A stretch of 64,000 bases of DNA from Fluviicoccus keumensis (GTDB lineage Bacteria; Pseudomonadota; Gammaproteobacteria; Pseudomonadales; Moraxellaceae): NCBI RefSeq assembly GCF_004217445.1, contig NZ_SHKX01000001.1, positions 21,410 through 85,409 of the forward strand. The letters run 5' to 3'. This document shows positions 18,372 to 26,843 of this stretch, piece after piece. The number at the start of each line of letters is the position of its first letter. The stretch's first letter is position 1. Position numbers and translations under genes: made by a program. Under the pieces are notes generated by a model. It searched no databases. It was not told the DNA's origin and saw only the letters and a program-made list of their open reading frames with translations.

Positions 18372-18384
18372 GGCGGTCTCCGGA

Positions 18385-18900
18385 TCAGGAACGGATCAGC
18401 GTCGGACCGGCGCGGCGCAGCACTTCATCCTTTTCCTTGCGGGCCAGGCCGACGGCGAAAGCGACTTCCGCCACCAGGAACAGCGGCCCCACCAGCAGGC
18501 CGACCAGATCATCCACAAAGGCCGGTTTGCGTTTCTCCCAGTAATGTCCCACGAACTGGAAGATCCAGCCGATCACGAACAAGGCGATACCAATGGCGAC
18601 GGCCTGTTCCGGCTGCGCCTGCACAATCGCTTCGCCGCCCAGCACCATGCCGATCATCAGCGCGGTCATGGTCAGGCCGAAGGCAAGGTCGAGACGCAGG
18701 TAGAACAGGCTGGACAGCAGGGCCAGGATAATCGCGGCGCTAAGAGTCAGGCCGCCCAGGCTGAACGACAGCGCCGGAACGGACAACAGCGTGGTGATCG
18801 ACAGCACGATCAGCGGGATGCCCACGAAATGGGTGGCGATGTTGCGCTTGTCGCGGTGATACTCGGCGTACATGGTCAGGTGATCGGTCAGGGTCTTCAT
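18385..18900 (-). CDS. DUF962/Mpo1-like membrane protein
   Basis: 171 residues starting MKTLTDHLTMYAEYHRDKRN, with the conserved N-terminal H-x3-H-type region (YHRDKRNIATHFVGIPL) and four hydrophobic helices. Yeast Mpo1 is an Fe-dependent dioxygenase acting on 2-hydroxy fatty acids; bacterial roles are poorly known. GAGGAG precedes ATG 18900. It is divergent from the Crp/Fnr gene and 13 bases upstream of the creatininase gene. Confidence 0.8.
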   Translation of the reverse strand: MKTLTDHLTMYAEYHRDKRNIATHFVGIPLIVLSITTLLSVPALSFSLGGLTLSAAIILALLSSLFYLRLDLAFGLTMTALMIGMVLGGEAIVQAQPEQAVAIGIALFVIGWIFQFVGHYWEKRKPAFVDDLVGLLVGPLFLVAEVAFAVGLARKEKDEVLRRAGPTLIRS

Positions 18901-19001
18901 GGGAATGCTCCTCATTGTTGTTTGATCATCATAGTCAATTCCTTGACGGCCTTTTGTCATCTATCCGACACTTGGATGGAATTTATCCGGAACCTTGCCT
19001 T

Positions 19002-19718
19002 ATGTCGTCTTCCTCACGTTCCGATATTGCCGCTCATCGCGAGGCCATTGCCGCCGGCCGCTGGTTCGGCGGCCTGCCCGCCGCCCTGCAGGACGCCCTG
19101 CTGGAAGGCGCGGTGCTGCATGCGCTCGACACCGGCCAGCGCCTGTTCGCGCGCGGCGATGCCTTTGACGGCATCTACAGCGTGGTGCGCGGGGCCTTGC
19201 GCACGGTCGGCGTCAACGAGAACGGCAAGGAAGCGATGCTGGCCATTCTGGAGCCGTGCAGCTGGTTTGGCGAGATCGCGCTGTTTGACGGGCTGGCGCG
19301 CACGCATGACGTGATCGCCGACCAGCCGTCGCTGGTGCTGCGCGTGCCGAAGGCGGCGCTGGAGGCGATGCTGGCGGCGAATCCCGGCTGGTGGTACTGG
19401 TTCGGCCTGTTGCAAAGCCAGAAGATGCGTTTTGCCTTCATTGCACTGGAGGAGGCGGCGTTGTTGCCCGCGCCGATCCGCGTGGCGCGGCGGCTGGTGT
19501 ACATGGCGGAAGGCTATGGCGAATGGCAGGATCGCTCGCGGCGGGTATTGCCGCTGCCGCAGGACCAGCTGGCCAGCATGCTGTCGCTGTCGCGGCAGAC
19601 CATCAACCAGGTATTGCGGCAACTGGAAGGGCAGGGGTTGGTGAGGCTGAGTTACCGCGAGCTGGAAATCCTGGATCTGGACGGTTTGCGCCGGGCGGGC
19701 AATCCCGCTGCGAATTGA
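19002..19718 (+). CDS. Crp/Fnr-family transcriptional regulator
   Basis: 238 residues: a cyclic-nucleotide-binding-like N-terminal domain (LEPCSWFGEIALFDGLARTHD) and a C-terminal winged HTH (LPQDQLASMLSLSRQTINQVLRQL). It lacks the N-terminal Cys cluster of FNR. It is transcribed divergently from the DUF962-creatininase pair. Imperfect dyads at 18922-18938 and 18943-18959 lie between them and could be binding sites (weak). Confidence 0.9.
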   Translation: MSSSSRSDIAAHREAIAAGRWFGGLPAALQDALLEGAVLHALDTGQRLFARGDAFDGIYSVVRGALRTVGVNENGKEAMLAILEPCSWFGEIALFDGLARTHDVIADQPSLVLRVPKAALEAMLAANPGWWYWFGLLQSQKMRFAFIALEEAALLPAPIRVARRLVYMAEGYGEWQDRSRRVLPLPQDQLASMLSLSRQTINQVLRQLEGQGLVRLSYRELEILDLDGLRRAGNPAAN

Positions 19719-19798
19719 TTGACGAATGAGCGGAAAAGTCGCAGCATTGGCGGCTTGTCATACCCCTGTCATGGGTATGGGTTTGCGAGAAGAAGAAC

Positions 19799-20242
19799 AT
19801 GGGTTTCGAGGTCAAGACGCTGGATATCCGCAATGAGGCGGATGTCGCCGGGTGTTTCCGTCTGTTTGTGATTTTGCGGCCGCACCTGACGCCGGACGAG
19901 TTCCGTCGCCGGCTGGAAGTGCAGTCCGCCGAAGGTTATTCGATTGTCTACATGGAACTGGACGGAGAGATCGCGGCGGCGGCCGGTTGCCGGGTGATGT
20001 CGTTCATGGCCTGGGGCAAGGTGTTTTACGTGGATGACCTGATTGCCGATCCCGACAAGCGCCGCAACGGCCTGGGCGGGGCGATGATCGACTGGCTGAT
20101 CGAGGAAGGCAAGCGTCGCGGCTGCGATGAAATGCATCTGGACACCGGCTACCAGCGTCAGGACGCCCACCGGCTTTATTTGCGCAAGGGCATGCTCTTC
20201 GCCGGTCATCACATGGCGCTGAAGTTGACCTCCGCTGCCTGA
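19799..20242 (+). CDS. GNAT-family N-acetyltransferase
   Basis: 147 residues with the acetyl-CoA-binding motif region PDKRRNGLGGAMIDWLIEEGKRRGC and a C-terminal AHRLYLRKGM strand typical of GNAT enzymes. The substrate cannot be inferred. The ATG at 19799 has AGAAGAA upstream. Confidence 0.88.
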   Translation: MGFEVKTLDIRNEADVAGCFRLFVILRPHLTPDEFRRRLEVQSAEGYSIVYMELDGEIAAAAGCRVMSFMAWGKVFYVDDLIADPDKRRNGLGGAMIDWLIEEGKRRGCDEMHLDTGYQRQDAHRLYLRKGMLFAGHHMALKLTSAA

Positions 20243-20262
20243 AGCCCGGTCAGTCCGCCAAT

Positions 20263-20290
20263 AAAAAAGCCCCGTTCACCGGGGCTTTTT
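20263..20290. terminator. Bidirectional terminator between convergent genes
   Basis: AAAAAAGCCCCG, loop, CGGGGCTTTTT: a GC stem with A tract before and T tract after, between the GNAT gene (+) and the membrane protein gene (-). Confidence 0.9.
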
Positions 20291-20308
20291 GCTGCGCGGC
20301 GTTCCGGC

Positions 20309-20578
20309 TCAGAGATGGGTTTTCAGGATCACCGCCACCGGCACCCCGAACACCAGCAGTCCCAGCAGCGACCACACCCCCATCCGCAGCGGAAACGCCG
20401 CCTTTTCCCCGCCGGTATAGCACACGTAATACGCCAGGAACGGCACCACCACGGACAGCAGTCCCAGCTTGCGGTTGACGCCGATGGCGGAAATCACGGC
20501 AAAGACATAAGCCAGCGCGAACACGATAAAGCTGCAGGCCAGCAGGATCATCAGCAACGGGGTGAGGGTGGTCAGCAT
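20309..20578 (-). CDS. Small membrane protein, function unknown
   Basis: 89 residues starting MLTTLTPLLMILLACSF, with three hydrophobic helices separated by short charged loops (GVNRKLG, GGEKAAFPLR). GGAAT lies near the ATG. The frame is open upstream to 20701, but that extension is Pro/Arg-rich and unlikely to be translated. No family is recognised with certainty. Confidence 0.65.
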   Translation of the reverse strand: MLTTLTPLLMILLACSFIVFALAYVFAVISAIGVNRKLGLLSVVVPFLAYYVCYTGGEKAAFPLRMGVWSLLGLLVFGVPVAVILKTHL

Positions 20579-20747
20579 GGGAATTCCTTCGACAGGCAAT
20601 GTCCCATTGTAAACCGGTCGCAGGCTGAGCGGCGAAACGAAAACCGGGAAAACAGCGGATGGGTGGCATCCTTGCCGGGTCATGCCACGGGTGTGTGACA
20701 TTCGGGAACCGGCGGACTGGGCGTCCGCCGGAAATCCTGGACAGGCT

Positions 20748-21671
20748 TTAGGCGGCCACAGCCGTCTTGGTGGCTTTCTTCTTGCCGGAAGTCTTCTTCA
20801 ATTGCGCGCTGAGGGTGCCGTCGGCGCCGAACAGCTTTTCACGCCATTCATGCAGCAGCGCGTCGGTGTCGTGATCCTTCGGGTGGAAACCGGGACGGAA
20901 GTAGTCCAGGTATTGCGGCAGCAGGCGCGAGAACACGCCTTTTTTGCCGCCCCAGCAGTACTTCAGGCCGTTCCAGTTGTCCTTGAAATTGGTCAGTTTG
21001 CCGTCGGCGGCCAGCATGCGGGTGTGGTTGATGGCGACCACGGCGAAGAAGATGGCGGTGACCGGAATCATGGTGCCCGCGCGCAGCAGGTAGCTGCCGC
21101 TGACCTGCTCGTAAACGTCGTAGGCGACGGTCTTGTGCTCGTTTTCTTCCAGCGCGTGCCACATCCACAACTGGCGCATTTCCGGGCTGAACTTTTGCTG
21201 GACGTCCGGGTCACGCAGCAGCATTTCGGCGATGATGGCGGTATAGTGTTCCAGCGCGGTGGTAATCGAGATCTGCACGGCTTTCGGCAGGAACTTCTGG
21301 CCGAAGCGCAGCAGGTAGCCCAGCTCCTTGTCCTGTTGCGTCACCGGGTAGCCCATGCGGGTGGCGGCTTCGTTGAAGGCGGCGTGTTCCTTGCTGTGCA
21401 TGGCTTCCTGACCGATGAAACCGGACACCTGGGCGCGCAGCACCGGGTCGGTGATCTGGTCGCGGTAGGCGCGCACCGATTCCACGAAGAACGATTCGCC
21501 TTCCGGGAACAACGCCGACAGCGTGGTCAGGAAGCTGCTCAGGAAGGGACTGTCGTCGTAGTAGTAACGCTTCATCGTTTCCGGGAATTCGAAATCCAGA
21601 CGGCGCGGCGGAATATTGACGCTGGCTCCGGTGGGCTGGCGGGTGGCGGCGGAAGCGGTGCTGGTAGTCAT
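20748..21671 (-). CDS. Metal-dependent hydrolase family protein (PF10118 type)
   Basis: 307 residues resembling the Metal_hydrol/PF10118 family of predicted di-metal helical proteins. The ligand-like residues appear in FIGQEAMHSKEHAAFNE, ALEHYTA and WHALEENEHKTVAYDVYE (Glu/His pairs as in ferritin-like folds). The tail is Lys/Ala-rich. It is transcribed divergently from an AraC-type regulator, a common pairing for lipid or xenobiotic metabolism genes. Substrate unknown. Confidence 0.8.
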   Translation of the reverse strand: MTTSTASAATRQPTGASVNIPPRRLDFEFPETMKRYYYDDSPFLSSFLTTLSALFPEGESFFVESVRAYRDQITDPVLRAQVSGFIGQEAMHSKEHAAFNEAATRMGYPVTQQDKELGYLLRFGQKFLPKAVQISITTALEHYTAIIAEMLLRDPDVQQKFSPEMRQLWMWHALEENEHKTVAYDVYEQVSGSYLLRAGTMIPVTAIFFAVVAINHTRMLAADGKLTNFKDNWNGLKYCWGGKKGVFSRLLPQYLDYFRPGFHPKDHDTDALLHEWREKLFGADGTLSAQLKKTSGKKKATKTAVAA

Positions 21672-21716
21672 GTCAACCTCTATTGTTACATTGACGAATG
21701 TCATACTTGCAATTTA

Positions 21717-21734
21717 ACCGTACGTACGTATGGT
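21717..21734. promoter_or_regulatory. Palindrome in divergent regulator/hydrolase promoter
   Basis: ACCGTACGTACGTATGGT is an 18-bp palindrome matching its own reverse complement at 16 positions. It lies between the hydrolase and AraC-type genes and is a candidate operator. Confidence 0.45.
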
Positions 21735-21782
21735 AAACAGGTGACTTGGTGCCAGTTTCATATCATTTGGGGACAACAGACG

Positions 21783-22790
21783 ATGCATGATTCACCCAGC
21801 CTGCCGATGGTTTACGCCCTGTTCATCGTGGATATCGTTTCGCGCTGGGGCGTCAGCGATGCACAGTTGCTGGAAGGCACCGGCCTGACCCGCGAGATGA
21901 TGTTGGAACCGCAGCGCCGCCTGGCGCTGGACGATTTCAACACCCTGATCATCCGCGCCCGCGACCTGACCGGCGAGACGGCGCTGGCGATGCATTTCGG
22001 GGTGACGATGCAGGTGTCGCTGCACGGCTTTGTCGGTTTCGCCGCCATGACCGCCGCCACCGTGCGCGAGGCGCTGACCGTGGCCGAGCGCTTTATCGGC
22101 ATGATCAGCAATGCCTTCGAGTTGCGCGTGGAGGAAGGCCCGCAGGAGGCCAGCCTCACCATCATTCCCCACACCGACCTGCAGCCCCTGCGCGAGGCGG
22201 CCATCATCGGCCTGATTTTCGGCTTCGTGCACATGGGGCAGGCGGTGACGGGCAAGACCCTGACCGGTCGCGCCGAGGTCGAGTTCGCCGAGCCGCCCTA
22301 CCTGGCGCCGATCAAGCAATACCTGCCCGGACCGGTGGAGTTCGACCGGCCGGTCAACCGGCTGATCTTTCCCTCGTCCTACCTTGACCTGCCGATGATC
22401 ATGGCCAATCCGGTGGCCAGCCAGATGGCACTGACCCAGTGCGAACAGGACCTGCGCCGTTTCGGCATGGAAAAACCCTTTGTGGCGCAGGTGAAGGCGC
22501 TGATGTATGACGAGCGGCGGGGTTTTTCGACGCTGGAACAGGTGGCTGAACGCCTGCACATGTCGGAGCGGACACTGAAGCGCCAGTTGGCGGGCAACCA
22601 GGTCGCCTACAGCGACCTGGTGGAGGAGGCGCGCAAGCAGATGGCGACCGACCTGCTGGAAGACCCGCGCCTGAGCCTGGAAAGCGTGGCCGAGAAGCTG
22701 GGCTATTCCGATGTGGCCAATTTCAACCGCGCCTTCAAGCGCTGGACCGGGCTGACGCCCAGCGGATGGCGCAAAAACCAGCGCGGATAG
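21783..22790 (+). CDS. AraC-family regulator with arabinose-binding-type N-terminal domain
   Basis: 335 residues: an N-terminal PF12625-type domain (ALFIVDIVSRWGVSDAQLLEGTGL) and a C-terminal double HTH (LEQVAERLHMSERTLKRQL and LESVAEKLGYSDVANFNRAFKRW). Relatives such as OruR and GbdR-like or MmsR-like regulators control catabolic or lipid genes. It probably regulates the divergent hydrolase (inference). Confidence 0.9.
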   Translation: MHDSPSLPMVYALFIVDIVSRWGVSDAQLLEGTGLTREMMLEPQRRLALDDFNTLIIRARDLTGETALAMHFGVTMQVSLHGFVGFAAMTAATVREALTVAERFIGMISNAFELRVEEGPQEASLTIIPHTDLQPLREAAIIGLIFGFVHMGQAVTGKTLTGRAEVEFAEPPYLAPIKQYLPGPVEFDRPVNRLIFPSSYLDLPMIMANPVASQMALTQCEQDLRRFGMEKPFVAQVKALMYDERRGFSTLEQVAERLHMSERTLKRQLAGNQVAYSDLVEEARKQMATDLLEDPRLSLESVAEKLGYSDVANFNRAFKRWTGLTPSGWRKNQRG

Positions 22791-22798
22791 ATCGTTAT

Positions 22799-22835
22799 TT
22801 CACCGTTGCGGTGCGTCTTGCACCGATGGTGTGCA
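22799..22835 (+). promoter_or_regulatory. Two tandem NtrC-type binding sites upstream of amtB
   Basis: Compared with TGCACC-N5-GGTGCA, the sites are TTCACC-N5-GGTGCG at 22799-22815 (10 of 12 positions) and TGCACC-N5-TGTGCA at 22819-22835 (11 of 12). Their centres are 20 bp apart, two helical turns, as expected for cooperative NtrC dimers. They lie about 40-75 bp upstream of the -24/-12 element. Confidence 0.7.
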
Positions 22836-22872
22836 TTGGCACGAATTTGACGCAAATCCCGGGCCGAATTCT

Positions 22873-22888
22873 TGGCCCGCTTGTTGCA
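22873..22888 (+). promoter_or_regulatory. Sigma-54 promoter of amtB
   Basis: TGGCCCG-CTTG-TTGCA matches the -24/-12 consensus TGGCACG-N4-TTGCA, with correct GG-GC spacing. It lies 32 bases before the amtB ATG. Confidence 0.8.
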
Positions 22889-22919
22889 AGACTCCTGATG
22901 ATACTTTTCAGGAGGCACC

Positions 22920-24236
22920 ATGAAACCGTCCCGCGTATCCCCGCCGTTACTGACGGCTTTGTTCCTGCTGCTGGCGTCGTCCCAAGCGCTGGCGGAGTCC
23001 GCCCCTTTCCGTACTACCCCGGACAAAATCAGTGCAGGCGATACCGCATGGATGCTGACATCAACCGCGCTGGTGCTGTTGATGACCCTGCCAGGGCTGG
23101 CGCTGTTCTACGCCGGCATGGTTCGCAAGAAGAACGTGCTGGCGACGCTGCTGCAAAGCTTTGCCGTCTGCTGTCTGGTCACCGCCTTGTGGGTGGCCGT
23201 GGGCTATTCGGCGGCGTTCACACCCGGCAGCCCCTATTTGGGCGGCTTCGGCGAGGCTTTCCTCAACGGCATGGTCTTTGACCGCGTCGCCGGGGTGGTC
23301 AGCGTCAGCCATATCGCCCCGACCATTCCCGAATCCGTATTCGTGATGTTCCAGATGACCTTCGCCATCATCACCCCGGCGCTGATTACCGGGGCCTTCG
23401 CCGAGCGCATGAAGTTCGGCGGTCTGATGCTGTTCATGGCGCTGTGGTCGTTGCTGATCTATGTGCCGGTGGCGCACTGGGTCTGGGAGCCGGGCGGCTG
23501 GCTGGCGTCGATGGGCGCGCTGGACTTCGCCGGCGGCACGGTGGTGCACATCAACGCCGGGGCGGCCGGTCTGGTCTGCGCCTTCTATCTGGGCAAGCGC
23601 CACAATTACGGGCGTGAACCGTTCTTCCCCAACAACCTGGGCCTGACCATGATTGGTGCGTCGCTGCTGTGGGTGGGCTGGTTCGGCTTCAACGCCGGGT
23701 CGGCGGTGGCGGCGGACGGCCGCGCCGGTCTGGCGATGTTGGTGACGCAGCTGGCCACCGCGATGGCCGCCATGACCTGGATGCTGGTGGAGTGGATTCA
23801 GCGCCAACGCGTTTCTCTGCTGGGCGCCTGTTCCGGCGCGGTGGCGGGGCTGGTGGCGATTACCCCGGCATCCGGCTTTGTCGGCGTCAGCGGCGCCTAT
23901 GTGATCGGCATGGTGGCGGGTATTGCCTGCTACTGGGGAGCCACCGGCCTGAAGCGCATGCTGGGCGTGGATGACTCGCTGGATGTGTTCGGCATCCACG
24001 GTATTGGCGGCATTGTCGGTGCGCTGTTGACCGGCGTCTTTGCCCTGCCGGAGCTGGCCGGGGGGCCGGGTAACGTTGGCGTACAGGCGATCGGGGCGTT
24101 CACGACCCTGGCTTACAGCGCTGTCGGCACGCTGCTGATTCTGGTGGTGGTCGACAAGCTGGTCGGCCTGCGCGTGGACGCCGAACATGAGCAGGTCGGC
24201 CTGGACCTGTCGCAGCATGGCGAGCAGATTCCCTGA
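22920..24236 (+). CDS. amtB: Ammonium transporter
   Basis: 438-residue inner-membrane protein with a cleavable signal peptide and 11 helices. The pore twin histidines are seen in GGTVVHINAGA and FGIHGIGGIVGA. AGGAGG precedes the ATG. No PII gene (glnK) is adjacent, although glnK-amtB is the usual pairing. The sigma-54 promoter and NtrC-like sites indicate induction under nitrogen limitation. Confidence 0.95.
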   Translation: MKPSRVSPPLLTALFLLLASSQALAESAPFRTTPDKISAGDTAWMLTSTALVLLMTLPGLALFYAGMVRKKNVLATLLQSFAVCCLVTALWVAVGYSAAFTPGSPYLGGFGEAFLNGMVFDRVAGVVSVSHIAPTIPESVFVMFQMTFAIITPALITGAFAERMKFGGLMLFMALWSLLIYVPVAHWVWEPGGWLASMGALDFAGGTVVHINAGAAGLVCAFYLGKRHNYGREPFFPNNLGLTMIGASLLWVGWFGFNAGSAVAADGRAGLAMLVTQLATAMAAMTWMLVEWIQRQRVSLLGACSGAVAGLVAITPASGFVGVSGAYVIGMVAGIACYWGATGLKRMLGVDDSLDVFGIHGIGGIVGALLTGVFALPELAGGPGNVGVQAIGAFTTLAYSAVGTLLILVVVDKLVGLRVDAEHEQVGLDLSQHGEQIP

Positions 24237-24250
24237 GCCGGGCCTTCCTG

Positions 24251-24283
24251 ACGCCCGGACCGGATCCGGGCGTTACCCTTTTT
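24251..24283 (+). terminator. amtB terminator
   Basis: A 9-bp stem (ACGCCCGGA with TCCGGGCGT, loop of 5) is followed by TACCCTTTTT. It lies 14 bases after the amtB stop. Confidence 0.75.
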
Positions 24284-24338
24284 CCCATGACCCGCAGGTG
24301 CGCCGCACCTGTTTCCATCCCTACCTTGTTGGAGTCAG

Positions 24339-24728
24339 ATGATCATGAATGACGCCCCGCACCATACCGAGCTGATGATGCTCGCCAGTCAGATCTATGT
24401 CCGCATGCGCCGTTGCAACGGCCGGATTGTGGACGCGGTCTACATGGTCAAGAACGAGGCCTATGCCCGGGAAATCCTGGATCTGGCCATGCAGCAGACC
24501 GACACCGAGTTGCAGATGCTGGCCAGCCGCTATGAGGGCTGGCTGGAGCCGGTCACACCCGTGGCGCTATCGGTTCCGCCCCAGGCTCCGGTGGTCGACC
24601 TGCCGGTGCTGACATTACCGGTCCGTCCGGGATTGCAGGTGGTGGAAAAACCGCAACCGGCCCCGGAACCGGCCCATCTGGTCACGGAAGAGGAAGTGGC
24701 GCAGCACTACGTGGGTGCGCTGCGCTGA
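24339..24728 (+). CDS. Hypothetical protein downstream of amtB
   Basis: 129 residues (127 if the second ATG at 24345 is used; GGAG lies upstream of both). The N-terminal half is helical (ELMMLASQIYVRMRRCNGRIVDA), followed by a Pro/Val-rich linker and a short acidic tail (VTEEEVAQHYVGALR). It is not a PII protein. A terminator separates it from amtB, so it is likely its own unit. Function unknown. Confidence 0.6.
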   Translation: MIMNDAPHHTELMMLASQIYVRMRRCNGRIVDAVYMVKNEAYAREILDLAMQQTDTELQMLASRYEGWLEPVTPVALSVPPQAPVVDLPVLTLPVRPGLQVVEKPQPAPEPAHLVTEEEVAQHYVGALR

Positions 24729-24763
24729 TCGGCAGCGTTCGTGGCCTACCGGGATGGCGCGGC

Positions 24764-25045
24764 TTACGAACGCTTGCGGAAGTTCAGCACCACCAGATTG
24801 GAAGAGGAGGGTGCGGTCGCCTTGCCGTTGACCCGGTCCCAGTCCTGACCGCAATCCAGACAAGTGAAGGCGGCGAAGCCGGTACGCACCAAGCGCACAT
24901 TCTTGTGACCGGACTGGCAGCGTGGGCAGGCGTCTTCAAACTTGTCTGAACAATATTGGTTGGGGCAGAAAGGGCGGGCGGCGTCATGGCCGACCATCAC
25001 CAGGCGGAAGCCGCAGGCCGTGCAGGTATTTTCGGTTGTGATCAT
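24764..25045 (-). CDS. Small multi-CxxC zinc-ribbon protein
   Basis: 93 residues with four Cys pairs: CTACG, CPNQYC, CPRC and CLDCG. This is consistent with two zinc ribbons, resembling transcription-factor or rubredoxin-like nucleic-acid-binding modules. The C-terminal 25 residues are basic and polar. Function unknown. The 255 bases upstream, to miaB, are AT-rich and hold no gene. Confidence 0.6.
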   Translation of the reverse strand: MITTENTCTACGFRLVMVGHDAARPFCPNQYCSDKFEDACPRCQSGHKNVRLVRTGFAAFTCLDCGQDWDRVNGKATAPSSSNLVVLNFRKRS

Positions 25046-25271
25046 GCTGCTGATTCCTCGTGTCAGGTCACGAAAATCCGTCTTGTTTTTGCTTTTCTCT
25101 CTGCTCCGAATATAAGGATCGTGTGTGGTAAATATAGTTGCGGATTTACTGGCGGTAGGGGAATTCCGATAAGTGGTTCACAGAAATATTATGTAACAAC
25201 TGGCTAACCATTAACCCGATCATCGGTCAGGTTGAATGCGAACGCTATATTAACAATTGGCGGACGGATTA

Positions 25272-25294
25272 ACGGGCCGGGTAATCCGGCCCGG
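25272..25294. repeat. Hairpin after miaB
   Basis: GGGCCGG-GTAAT-CCGGCCC stem-loop about 10 bases beyond the miaB stop. It has no T tract but is likely an mRNA 3'-end structure. Confidence 0.4.
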
Positions 25295-25300
25295 CAATAA

Positions 25301-26659
25301 TCAGGCTTCCATAATGACCGGTGCGCTGCCCAATAACGAGTTAATACTGGCAACTTCCAGAATATCCACGTCGACGAATTTGCCGATCAGTCCGGCATCG
25401 CCGGGGAAGTGCACCCAGCGCGTATTGCCCGCAATGCCGATCAGGTGGCCGGGGTAGCGGTCGGACTCGCGTTCCACCAGCAGCCGTTCACGTTTGCCCA
25501 GCATGGCTTCGGTCTTGCGCTGCGTCTGCTGGCGGATGCGCTCCTTGAGGATATGCAGGCGCTGTTTCTTGTCGGCTTCCGGCGTCGGGTCCGGCAATTC
25601 GGCGGCCGGAGTGCCCGGACGCTTCGAGTAAATGAAACTGTAGGAATGGTCGTAACCGATTTCGGCAATCAGGTTCATGGTGGCTTCAAAATCGGCATCG
25701 GTTTCGCCGGGGAAACCGATAATGAAGTCGGAGGAAATATGCATGTCCGGACGGACGGCCATTAATTTCTGAATGCGCTGGCGATAATCCGCGACAGTAT
25801 GATTCCGTTTCATGGCGGCCAGCACATTATCCGAGCCGGATTGCACCGGCAAATGCACATGCGAAACCAGTTGCGGAATATCGGCATAGGCGGCGATCAG
25901 GTCATCGCCGAATTCCAGCGGGTGCGAGGTGGTATAGCGGATGCGGCCGATGCCGGGAACCTCCGCCACATGGCGCAGCAGTTCGGCAAAGCTGCAGATC
26001 TCACCGTCGTGGAAAGCGCCGCGATAGCCGTTGACGTTCTGGCCCAACAGCGTCACCTCGCGCACGCCTTGCGCGGCCAGGTGCGCCACCTCGGCGATCA
26101 CGTCATCGAAGGGGCGCGACACTTCCTCGCCACGGGTATAAGGCACCACGCAGAAGGTGCAGTACTTCGAGCAGCCTTCCATGATCGAGACAAAGGCCTT
26201 GTGGCCTTCCACCTTCGGTTCGGGCAGGAAGTCGAATTTCTCGATTTCGGGGAAGCTGACATCCACCAGCGTGATCTTGCGGCTGTCGCGGGCATCCAGC
26301 ATTTTCGGCAGGCGGTGCAGGGTTTGCGGGCCGAACACCACGTCCACGAACGGGGCGCGTTTCTGGATGTTGTCGCCTTCCTGCGAGGCGACGCAGCCGC
26401 CGACGCCGATCACCAGCTCCGGGCGCTTTTCCTTCATTTGCCGCCAGCGGCCCAGTTCGGAAAACACTTTCTCCTGCGCCTTTTCGCGGATGGAGCAGGT
26501 ATTAAGCAGCAGCACGTCGGCATCGTCGGGCGTGTGCGTGCGCACCATGCCGTGCGACGAGCCCAGCAGGTCGGCCATGCGCGAGCTGTCGTACTCGTTC
26601 ATCTGGCAGCCCTGGGTTTCGATATAGACTTTTTTGGGCTGGGTCGGGGTTGTGGACAT
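25301..26659 (-). CDS. miaB: tRNA-2-methylthio-N6-dimethylallyladenosine synthase
   Basis: 452 residues. Radical-SAM methylthiotransferase acting on ms2i6A37 in tRNA. Its domains are an N-terminal UPF0004 domain (ETQGCQMNEYDS, with further Cys in LLNTCSIREKA and GVGGCVASQEG), a radical-SAM core with CSKYCTFCVVPY (CxxxCxxC) and a C-terminal TRAM domain. All six cluster Cys are present. Monocistronic. Confidence 0.97.
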   Translation of the reverse strand: MSTTPTQPKKVYIETQGCQMNEYDSSRMADLLGSSHGMVRTHTPDDADVLLLNTCSIREKAQEKVFSELGRWRQMKEKRPELVIGVGGCVASQEGDNIQKRAPFVDVVFGPQTLHRLPKMLDARDSRKITLVDVSFPEIEKFDFLPEPKVEGHKAFVSIMEGCSKYCTFCVVPYTRGEEVSRPFDDVIAEVAHLAAQGVREVTLLGQNVNGYRGAFHDGEICSFAELLRHVAEVPGIGRIRYTTSHPLEFGDDLIAAYADIPQLVSHVHLPVQSGSDNVLAAMKRNHTVADYRQRIQKLMAVRPDMHISSDFIIGFPGETDADFEATMNLIAEIGYDHSYSFIYSKRPGTPAAELPDPTPEADKKQRLHILKERIRQQTQRKTEAMLGKRERLLVERESDRYPGHLIGIAGNTRWVHFPGDAGLIGKFVDVDILEVASINSLLGSAPVIMEA

Positions 26660-26843
26660 GCTGGCGTACCGGTTGACCGCGAAGGGGGCGACATTATAGC
26701 GGGACGGGGCCTGAACGGGGAGGGCTGACCGGTTTTGTTACAGAGAAGGCATTCTGCCGACCGGCGGCAGCGGGTACCCTGTACCGATCCGGGCGCGTTA
26801 TTCCGACGTTGCGCCGCTATCGCCCGCAAAAGGACCTGTTTTC

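Noticed and set aside
24339..24728. Gene after amtB as a PII (glnK) gene
   Set aside because: It lacks the PII T-loop region and has a Pro-rich linker; it is not PII.
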